A stretch of 11,431 nucleotides of DNA from Firmicutes bacterium UBA2595 (GTDB lineage: Bacteria; Bacillota; Thermincolia; Thermincolales; UBA2595), in the NCBI GenBank assembly GCA_002339745.1, contig DDKP01000146.1, positions 1 to 11,431 on the forward strand, written 5' to 3'. The notes beneath the pieces are model-generated. The model worked only from the letters and a program-made list of their open reading frames with translations, was not told the origin of the DNA and ran no database searches. A program made the position numbers and the translations under genes. How positions within the stretch are numbered: position 1 is the first letter of the stretch; the number at the start of each line of letters is the position of its first letter. Below, piece after piece: positions 6,858 to 11,431 of this stretch.

Positions 6858-7208
6858 CTATTTAACTTCTTCCCTTTGTTTCTTTTGGTCCTTAAGTTTA
6901 GAATCATTGGTCCAGGGCTTCATGCCTTGGATATATGCCGCCTTGGCCAGAAAGTGCGATGCAGCGGGGTTAATTATAAAAAACAACACCATAATAATCA
7001 ATAGTTTAACGGAATTTAAGTTAAAACCCGTATAGATAATTAAGCCAAAAAGAATTAGGGTTTGGCCAAGGGTATCGGCTTTACTTGCTGCATGCATCCT
7101 GGTATAAAGGTCAGGAAATCTTATTACACCTAGTGTTGCCACAAGCAGCAGGAAGCACCCGAGGGCTATAAAAATAGCTGTTAAAATTGTTCGAATATCA
7201 AATTCCAT
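6858..7208 (-). CDS. mnhG: Na+/H+ antiporter subunit G (MrpG/MnhG)
   Basis: A 116-residue protein with three membrane helices (near 8-28, 45-62 and 66-80). The MnhG signature is clear: LGVIRFPDLYTRMHAASKAD at 26-45, then the NPAASHFLAKAAY block at 80-92. The C-terminus is hydrophilic and Lys-rich (101-116). The ATG at 7208 is preceded by GAGG with a 6-nt spacer. It follows mnhF after a 27-nt gap, in the canonical E-F-G order. MrpG is a small helical subunit at the complex periphery needed for assembly and activity of the whole antiporter. Confidence 0.95.
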   Translation of the reverse strand: MEFDIRTILTAIFIALGCFLLLVATLGVIRFPDLYTRMHAASKADTLGQTLILFGLIIYTGFNLNSVKLLIIMVLFFIINPAASHFLAKAAYIQGMKPWTNDSKLKDQKKQREEVK

Positions 7209-7235
7209 GTTTTCCTCATCCCCAAGTAATTTATA

Positions 7236-7508
7236 TTACCTGTCCAAACGACCGGACTGAGCATACTTCAAAAAGGCTAGCACCCCTGTAAAGTTAATTA
7301 AAGCATATACCAGGGCAATGTCTAAAAATAACTCCGGTCGACCGTATACATAACCTACCAGTACTAGAATCATCACTGTTTTAGTACCGAAAAAGTTTAG
7401 AGCCATTATTCTATTAAATACGTGGGGACCCACTATTGCTCTGTAAAGGACCAGCGCTGCACCTATTACTATTGCAGATATTGCTAGTTCAAACATATTA
7501 TCCGGCAT
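7236..7508 (-). CDS. mnhF: Na+/H+ antiporter subunit F (MrpF/MnhF)
   Basis: A 90-residue, three-helix protein of the MnhF family: YRAIVGPHVFNRIMALNFFG (22-41) and the last helix LDIALVYALINFTGVLAFLKY (62-82), including conserved Asp63. The ATG at 7508 overlaps mnhE by 11 nt and has AAAGGAG with a 10-nt spacer; a second ATG at 7496 would avoid the overlap but lies too far from that site. Structural work on Mrp places MrpF next to MrpE and MrpG, with its conserved acidic residue proposed in the cation pathway; that role is literature knowledge, not visible here. Confidence 0.95.
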   Translation of the reverse strand: MPDNMFELAISAIVIGAALVLYRAIVGPHVFNRIMALNFFGTKTVMILVLVGYVYGRPELFLDIALVYALINFTGVLAFLKYAQSGRLDR

Positions 7509-7998
7509 GCTGTGTCATCTCCTTTACATCGCCCTCTACTGCCCTCACTCTGGCTTGCATGTCTCCTGCCAAAAGGTCCTCTGCCATCGCTCTGTCTATG
7601 GCATGGACAAGTAATTCCTCACTGGTTGCTTCTATGGTCAGAGTGCCCGGTGTCAAAGTGATTGAGTTGGCTAAAAGGACAATCCCAAAGTCAGTTTTTA
7701 GGCCATGCTTAAATCTAATAACTACCGGGTCTAAGGGCATTTTGGGATTTAGTACCAACTTCACTAATATTACATTTGATAAAATGATTTGCCAAAACAG
7801 CCATGGCAGGTATGCAAGAAAACGAAAGCCCTTGCCAAAATCAATTCTTCTGGCTTTGCCTATCAATAAATCATGGGACCAATAGGCCACAAAAAGGCTG
7901 GAGACCACACCCAATATCAACAAGATTGGGGCTGTCTGACCAGATAGAAGGAACCAAAATGCAAACATAATAATGGCTGTTAACAAAAAACTAAACAT
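7498..7998 (-). CDS. mnhE: Na+/H+ antiporter subunit E (MrpE/MnhE), first gene of the antiporter operon
   Basis: A 166-residue protein: two to three helices in residues 1-85 and a cytoplasmic domain. The hallmark LANSITLTPGTLTIE is at 109-123, with the KTDFG lead-in at 101-105. The rest (124-166) is an acidic soluble tail. The ATG at 7998 has a strong TGAGGAG site with 5-nt spacing. It opens the operon: the previous gene, prmC, ends 101 nt upstream, and no convincing promoter or terminator was found in that gap, so read-through from prmC is possible. MrpE is needed for complex assembly in Bacillus. Starting with E, F, G rather than A resembles the MBH/MBS-type gene order. Confidence 0.95.
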   Translation of the reverse strand: MFSFLLTAIIMFAFWFLLSGQTAPILLILGVVSSLFVAYWSHDLLIGKARRIDFGKGFRFLAYLPWLFWQIILSNVILVKLVLNPKMPLDPVVIRFKHGLKTDFGIVLLANSITLTPGTLTIEATSEELLVHAIDRAMAEDLLAGDMQARVRAVEGDVKEMTQHAG

Positions 7999-8099
7999 AT
8001 CTGCTCCTCAACTCGCATTTTTAAGATTTGTCCAATTTCATACTCCCCTGGCTCAATTGCCTGCTCCTCCGTGAGCCTCCATATGTACAACCCTCCGCT
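7999..8099 (-). promoter_or_regulatory. Leader region between prmC and the antiporter operon, with an inverted repeat
   Basis: This 101-nt gap should hold any promoter of the antiporter operon, but I see no well-spaced -35/-10 pair. It holds GGCTCA at 8050-8055 and TGAGCC at 8072-8077, a perfect 6-bp inverted repeat with a 16-nt loop. The loop, on the minus strand, includes the purine-rich GGAGGAGCAGG, which looks like a ribosome site. There is no U-run after it, so it is not a standard terminator. A short open frame (8090 to 7980, TTG start) also crosses this gap. Function not established. Confidence 0.35.
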
Positions 8100-8990
8100 T
8101 TAATTATTCTTTTTCGCAATTATAAAACGGTCACGTCCGGTGTAGTCTTTCAATACCCGGACACCTTCCCCCCATTGATCTTCAGGCAGCAGTGACGCCA
8201 GCCCGGCGGACTGGCCCTCGCCCATCTCCATACCCAGCCATCCTCCCGGTCTTAAAACCCTATGGGCCTGGGGAATGAGCTTCCGGTACAGGTCCAGGCC
8301 ATCACCTCCCCCGTCTAACGCTTTATAAGGCTCATAACCTGTTATTTCCGGCATCAGGGCCGGAATTTCCTTTGTTGGAACATAGGGAAGATTGGCGACA
8401 ATCAGATCGGTCTTCCCCATTAAATCTGTGGGTACTTCTGCCAGCAGGTCGCTTTGCACAAAAACTATCCGGTCTGCCACGCCGTTCCTGCGGGCATTGC
8501 CCCGGGCCACTTCCAGGGCCTGTTCCGAAATGTCAAGGGCCCAGACCCGGGCCTGAGGCACGTATTTGGCAAGGCTTACGGCAAGGGCGCCGCTTCCTGT
8601 CCCCACATCCAATATAATCGGAAAATCGTGGAAAATCAATAATTTTTTGAAATTTTCCACTATCCATTCCACCAAGACCTCGGTCTCGGGACGGGGAATC
8701 AGTACGTCCCTGTTGACATGAAAAATCAGGGACATGAATTCTTTCTGCCCCGTTATATATGCCACCGGCTCCCGGCCGGCCCTTCTCTCCACCAGGAAAA
8801 AGTATTGTTTTAACCTGCTGCCGTCAATAATTCTGTCACTGTTTATGTAGAGCTCCGTCCGGTCTGTCCCCAGAACAAAGGCCAGCAGAACCTCGGCGTC
8901 CAGGCGGGGAGTTTCAATCCCCCGCCGGCGCAGGATGTCTACTGCCCCAGCAAGGGCCTCCCTTACCGTGACAGAACCTGTCTTTACCAT
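8100..8990 (-). CDS. prmC: Peptide chain release factor N5-glutamine methyltransferase (PrmC/HemK)
   Basis: A 296-residue SAM-dependent methyltransferase that modifies the Gln of the GGQ loop of RF1 and RF2. Domains: a helical substrate-binding N-terminus (about 5-80) with the typical REPVAYITGQKEFMS stretch (73-87) leading to DVLIPRPETE (95-104), then a Rossmann domain with motif I ILDVGTGSGALAVSLA (126-141), and the acidic position ALDIS (151-155). The active-site motif reads NLPY at 200-203 where most members have NPPY; the Asn and Tyr that contact the substrate Gln are kept. The ATG at 8990 is preceded by GGAG with 7-nt spacing. It lies 93 nt downstream of prfA, its own substrate gene, the normal arrangement. 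Codon use and GC match prfA rather than the antiporter genes that follow. Confidence 0.95.
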   Translation of the reverse strand: MVKTGSVTVREALAGAVDILRRRGIETPRLDAEVLLAFVLGTDRTELYINSDRIIDGSRLKQYFFLVERRAGREPVAYITGQKEFMSLIFHVNRDVLIPRPETEVLVEWIVENFKKLLIFHDFPIILDVGTGSGALAVSLAKYVPQARVWALDISEQALEVARGNARRNGVADRIVFVQSDLLAEVPTDLMGKTDLIVANLPYVPTKEIPALMPEITGYEPYKALDGGGDGLDLYRKLIPQAHRVLRPGGWLGMEMGEGQSAGLASLLPEDQWGEGVRVLKDYTGRDRFIIAKKNN

Positions 8991-9083
8991 GATACTGCTC
9001 CACCTGCTTCTATATTCTACCTGGTATGTCAGTTTACCTGCTCTGTAGTCCGGTTTCTCTCAAATTTCACCTGATTTCGGCTG

Positions 9084-10151
9084 TTATTCGACCTGCTTCA
9101 GCTTTTCCGCCTGATCGGTAGTGATTAAGGCTTCGATTATGTCCTCCAGGTCTCCTTCCAGGATCTGTGTAAGCCTGTGCAGTGTAATGCCTATCCGGTG
9201 GTCGGTTACCCTTCCCTGGGGGAAATTGTAGGTCCTGATTCTTTCACTGCGGTCACCGGTCCCCACCTGGCTCTTTCTGGCGCTGGCCAGTTGCCGGTTC
9301 TGCTCTTCCTGGGCAAGGTCAAGGAGTCTCGCTCTTAATACCCTCATGGCCTTGTCCTTGTTCTTATGCTGGGATTTTTCATCCTGGCATGATACAACAA
9401 TACCGGTGGGAATATGAGTAATCCGCACGGCAGACTGGGTAGTGTTGACCGACTGGCCGCCCGGTCCGCTGGCACAGAATACATCAATTCTTAGTTCATT
9501 AGGGTCTATCTGGACATCGACTTCCTCGGCTTCCGGCAAAACGGCAACCGTGACGGTAGAGGTATGAATCCGCCCGGACGACTCCGTCTCAGGCACCCGC
9601 TGAACACGGTGGACACCGCTTTCAAATTTCAGCCGGCTGTATGCGCCATGTCCCTCAACCAGGAAAATAATCTCCTTAAAGCCCCCAATATCGGTAGCAT
9701 TAGCGCTAAGGATTTCCGTCTTCCATCCTTTTGTTTCGGCATACCGGCCGTACATGCGGAACAGGTCACCGGCAAACAAAGCCGCTTCCTCGCCCCCCGC
9801 TCCGGCCCGGATTTCCATAATCACGTTCTTTTCATCATTGGGGTCTTTTGGAAGCAACAGGATTTTAAGTCTTGTCTCCAAGTCTTCCTTTTTGTCTTCC
9901 AGCTCTTCCAGTTCAAGTTCCACCATTTGGCGAAAATCATCTTCAAGTGTATCTTCAAGCATCTCCCTGGCATCTTCTATGCCCCGGACAGTTTTCTTGT
10001 ATTCCCTGAAGACAGTAACCACTTCCGCCAGGGAAGCATGAGCTTTGGCATGTTTTTGCCATTCACTGTGATTGCTGATAACCTCGGGATCGCCCAACAA
10101 TTGGCCCAACTCTTCGTATTTATCCTCAAGAGCCTGTAATTTGTCTATCAT
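9084..10151 (-). CDS. prfA: Peptide chain release factor 1 (RF1)
   Basis: A 355-residue cytoplasmic class I release factor that ends translation at UAA and UAG. Seen: an N-terminal helical domain with an acidic coiled stretch (about 60-98), MEIRAGAGGEEAALFAGDLF (112-131), the codon-reading PxT tripeptide as P187-E188-T189 within HRVQRVPETESSGRIHTS, and the catalytic GGQ at 231-233 (SGPGGQSVNTT). The C-terminal TYNFPQGRVTDHRIG block is also present. PxT rather than SPF separates RF1 from RF2. ATG at 10151 has AGGGGTG 7 nt upstream. It sits between the DUF1385 gene (51-nt gap) and prmC. Length is usual for the family and no frameshift is seen. Confidence 0.98.
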   Translation of the reverse strand: MIDKLQALEDKYEELGQLLGDPEVISNHSEWQKHAKAHASLAEVVTVFREYKKTVRGIEDAREMLEDTLEDDFRQMVELELEELEDKKEDLETRLKILLLPKDPNDEKNVIMEIRAGAGGEEAALFAGDLFRMYGRYAETKGWKTEILSANATDIGGFKEIIFLVEGHGAYSRLKFESGVHRVQRVPETESSGRIHTSTVTVAVLPEAEEVDVQIDPNELRIDVFCASGPGGQSVNTTQSAVRITHIPTGIVVSCQDEKSQHKNKDKAMRVLRARLLDLAQEEQNRQLASARKSQVGTGDRSERIRTYNFPQGRVTDHRIGITLHRLTQILEGDLEDIIEALITTDQAEKLKQVE

Positions 10152-10202
10152 TCTTCACACCCCTGGAGTTGAAATAGTTTTGAAGTTTAGTCGTATACAC
10201 AG

Positions 10203-11087
10203 CTACAAAGGAGTTTTGTCTTCCCCACCCTCAGGCAGTATAGCCTTCAGCGCCCGGATAGCCACTTCCACCTGGCCGTCATCGGGCTCCCTTGTGGTGA
10301 GTTTCTGCAGCCAAAGCCCCGGCGCAATAATAACTCTCATAACTGGAGAATTACAGTACTTACCTGACAGCTTCAGCACCTCGTACGAAATTCCCGCCAC
10401 TACCGGCAGAAGCGTAATCCGGGACAGAATTCTTATTAACAGGCTTGGTTTACCCAAAAAACTGAAGACCAGAATCATTATAACCATTACTATCAGCAAA
10501 AAACTGGTCCCGCACCGAGGGTGAAGCTGAGAATACTTCCGCACATTTTCTACAACCAGTTCCTCCCCTGCTTCGTATGCGTTAATAACCTTGTGTTCCG
10601 CCCCATGATACTGGAAAACCCGCTGGATGTCCTTCATCCGGGATATTGCCAGGATATACAGCAGAAAGATGCCTATCCTGAATATTCCTTCAAACAGATT
10701 GATTAAAATAACGCTGTTAAAACCGTAAAAAAAGCGGGCTATGGTTGTAGGCGCCACCACAAATAACAGGATTCCCAATACTAAAGCCACCGCAATGGTG
10801 ATTCCCATCTCCCGGGCGCTGAGTTCTTCCTCTTCGGCTTCAGCAGCCTGGTTGGCAGAAAAAGTCAGGGCCTGGATTCCGATTATGAGGGATTCAATCA
10901 GCATTACCGTCCCCCGGAAAAAAGGCCATTTCAGGAAAGGCAGTTTCTCCGCAACAGATTTGATAGAGCGCCTTTCAATTATTATTTCACTGTCCGGTTT
11001 CCTCACTGCTATGGCCAGATTCCGGCGGCCTCGCATCATCACGCCTTCAATTACGGCCTGGCCGCCGTACTGAAATTTGTCTCCCAA
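10203..11087 (-). CDS. DUF1385 family membrane protein (YqhQ-like)
   Basis: A 294-residue protein of the DUF1385 family; its biochemical function is unknown to me. Seen: the N-terminal signature GGQAVIEGVMMRG (8-20), an acidic linker (EAEEEE, 83-88), membrane helices near 93-112, 124-148, 196-212 and 224-238, and two cytosolic-type blocks with possible metal ligands, YHGAEHKVINAYE (160-172) and LHPRCGTSF (188-196). The His/Glu/His and His/Cys sets are conserved-looking and explain why some databases call the family a predicted metal-dependent enzyme. The start is a TTG at 11087: GAGGAG lies 10 nt before it, no in-frame ATG precedes it, and the next Met (17-18) would cut the signature block. 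It lies between rpmE and prfA, an arrangement seen in other Clostridia. Confidence 0.93.
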   Translation of the reverse strand: MGDKFQYGGQAVIEGVMMRGRRNLAIAVRKPDSEIIIERRSIKSVAEKLPFLKWPFFRGTVMLIESLIIGIQALTFSANQAAEAEEEELSAREMGITIAVALVLGILLFVVAPTTIARFFYGFNSVILINLFEGIFRIGIFLLYILAISRMKDIQRVFQYHGAEHKVINAYEAGEELVVENVRKYSQLHPRCGTSFLLIVMVIMILVFSFLGKPSLLIRILSRITLLPVVAGISYEVLKLSGKYCNSPVMRVIIAPGLWLQKLTTREPDDGQVEVAIRALKAILPEGGEDKTPL

Positions 11088-11152
11088 AACCCAACATCTC
11101 CTCGCGCCGTAAACAGTTCAAGTCATCACGGGGTACCTGTCCCAGGCATATT

Positions 11153-11179
11153 AAAAGAGCAGAGCCGGTGCTCTGCTTT
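11153..11179 (-). terminator. Rho-independent terminator after rpmE
   Basis: AGCAGAGC at 158-165 past 11000 (11158-11165) pairs with GCTCTGCT at 11170-11177 around a 4-nt loop, and the minus-strand stem is followed by CTTTTAAT. Flanking A/T pairs can lengthen the stem. It starts about 11 nt after the rpmE stop codon, so rpmE is probably a single-gene unit with partial or full termination before DUF1385. The U-tract is short (four), so some read-through is likely. Confidence 0.78.
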
Positions 11180-11189
11180 GGTTGCATAA

Positions 11190-11387
11190 TTACATTCCGT
11201 ATTTCTTCTTAAATTTATCCACACGGCCGCTCGTATCAACAAGTTTTTGTTTACCTGTAAAGAAAGGATGGCATTTGGAGCAAATCTCCACCCTCAGTTC
11301 TTTTTTGGTTGAACCTGATTCGAAAGTTTCCCCGCAGGCACAGGTAACCCTGGCCGGTCCGTATTTCGGATGAATGTCTGTTTTCAT
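11190..11387 (-). CDS. rpmE: Large-subunit ribosomal protein L31 (bL31), zinc-binding type
   Basis: A 65-residue ribosomal protein bridging the 50S and 30S subunits. It starts MKTDIHPKYGPARVTCACGE and has four Cys (16, 18, 36, 39) as C-x-C and C-x-x-C, the zinc-ribbon (C+) form; the tail HPFFTGKQKLVDTSGRVDKF is typical. The ATG at 11387 is preferred over an in-frame GTG at 11396 because that GTG is part of the ribosome site AGAGGTGA, leaving 8 nt to the ATG. In Bacillus the C+ form is swapped for a Cys-less paralogue under zinc starvation; whether a paralogue exists elsewhere cannot be seen. The 5' end is complete, with 44 nt of upstream sequence in the window. Confidence 0.97.
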   Translation of the reverse strand: MKTDIHPKYGPARVTCACGETFESGSTKKELRVEICSKCHPFFTGKQKLVDTSGRVDKFKKKYGM

Positions 11388-11431
11388 GGCCTTCACCTCT
11401 TTTCCGGGAATGTCACAAAATCAACTTCAAT

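Noticed and set aside
7436..7885. 149-codon open frame on the plus strand
   Set aside because: It is antisense to mnhF and mnhE, both confidently identified, and shows no domain or convincing start.
366..7998. Operon considered as respiratory complex I or a hydrogenase-4 operon
   Set aside because: The E, F, G and B subunits are specific to the Mrp-type module, and no NuoB/C/D/H/I-like or hydrogenase subunit is present in the window.
8991..9083. Gap between prfA and prmC checked for a small gene, terminator or promoter
   Set aside because: No hairpin with U-run, no protein-like frame and no well-spaced promoter hexamers were seen.
9564..10139. 191-codon open frame on the plus strand
   Set aside because: It lies wholly opposite prfA, whose protein is unmistakable. 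The translation has no recognisable family or good ribosome site, so it is a chance antisense frame.
10072..10524. 150-codon plus-strand frame across prfA and the DUF1385 gene
   Set aside because: It overlaps two well-supported genes and the translation is Ser/Ile-rich without family features.

Overview
The window looks like chromosomal DNA from a low-to-moderate GC anaerobic Firmicute of the Clostridia, probably a Desulfotomaculum/Pelotomaculum-type member of the Peptococcaceae. This rests on strong AGGAGG-type ribosome sites, the Firmicute-like run rpmE - DUF1385 (YqhQ-like) - prfA - prmC with a Sua5/TsaC gene further along, and anaerobe-style split Mrp genes. The organism assignment is inference; no 16S or species marker is present. 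Every supported gene lies on the minus strand, so transcription runs from high to low coordinates.

Right part (11431 to 8100), in transcription order: ribosomal protein L31 (rpmE, zinc-ribbon form) with its own terminator, a DUF1385 membrane protein with a TTG start, peptide chain release factor 1 (prfA), and the release-factor glutamine methyltransferase prmC. PrfA and PrmC work together, since PrmC methylates the Gln of the PrfA GGQ loop. This PrmC carries NLPY where the family usually has NPPY.

Central and left part (7998 to 366): a ten-gene Mrp/Mnh-type cation/proton antiporter operon in the order E - F - G - (MrpA C-terminal part: DUF4040 + MbhE-like) - B - C - D - second D-like - 81-aa two-helix protein - third D/NuoL-like. 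Genes are tightly packed, with overlaps of 4 to 11 nt at many junctions. This is the gene order of the antiporter half of archaeal membrane-bound hydrogenase (MBH/MBS) complexes and split-MrpA antiporters, but no hydrogenase or redox subunit is visible. The first two D-like subunits keep the usual channel Glu/Lys/His residues. The third lacks the TM7 Lys and the nearby His, and has a NuoL-like C-terminal extension with a last membrane helix. The complex should exchange cytoplasmic Na+ (or K+) for protons.

Left end (365 to 1): a strong Rho-independent terminator closes the antiporter operon. It is followed by a candidate promoter, a striking four-copy 11-bp tandem repeat with a palindromic CTTAAG core, and the 5' part of the Sua5/TsaC threonylcarbamoyl-AMP synthase gene (tRNA t6A synthesis), cut by the window edge. 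prmC and sua5/tsaC are often close together in Firmicutes. The antiporter block between them is visibly more AT-rich than both flanks in the lines I counted, so it may be an insertion into a translation-gene neighbourhood.

The most interesting items are the 11-bp phased repeat, the 81-aa protein embedded between the D-like genes, the three-D split Mrp architecture without a hydrogenase, and the residue losses in the third D-like subunit.
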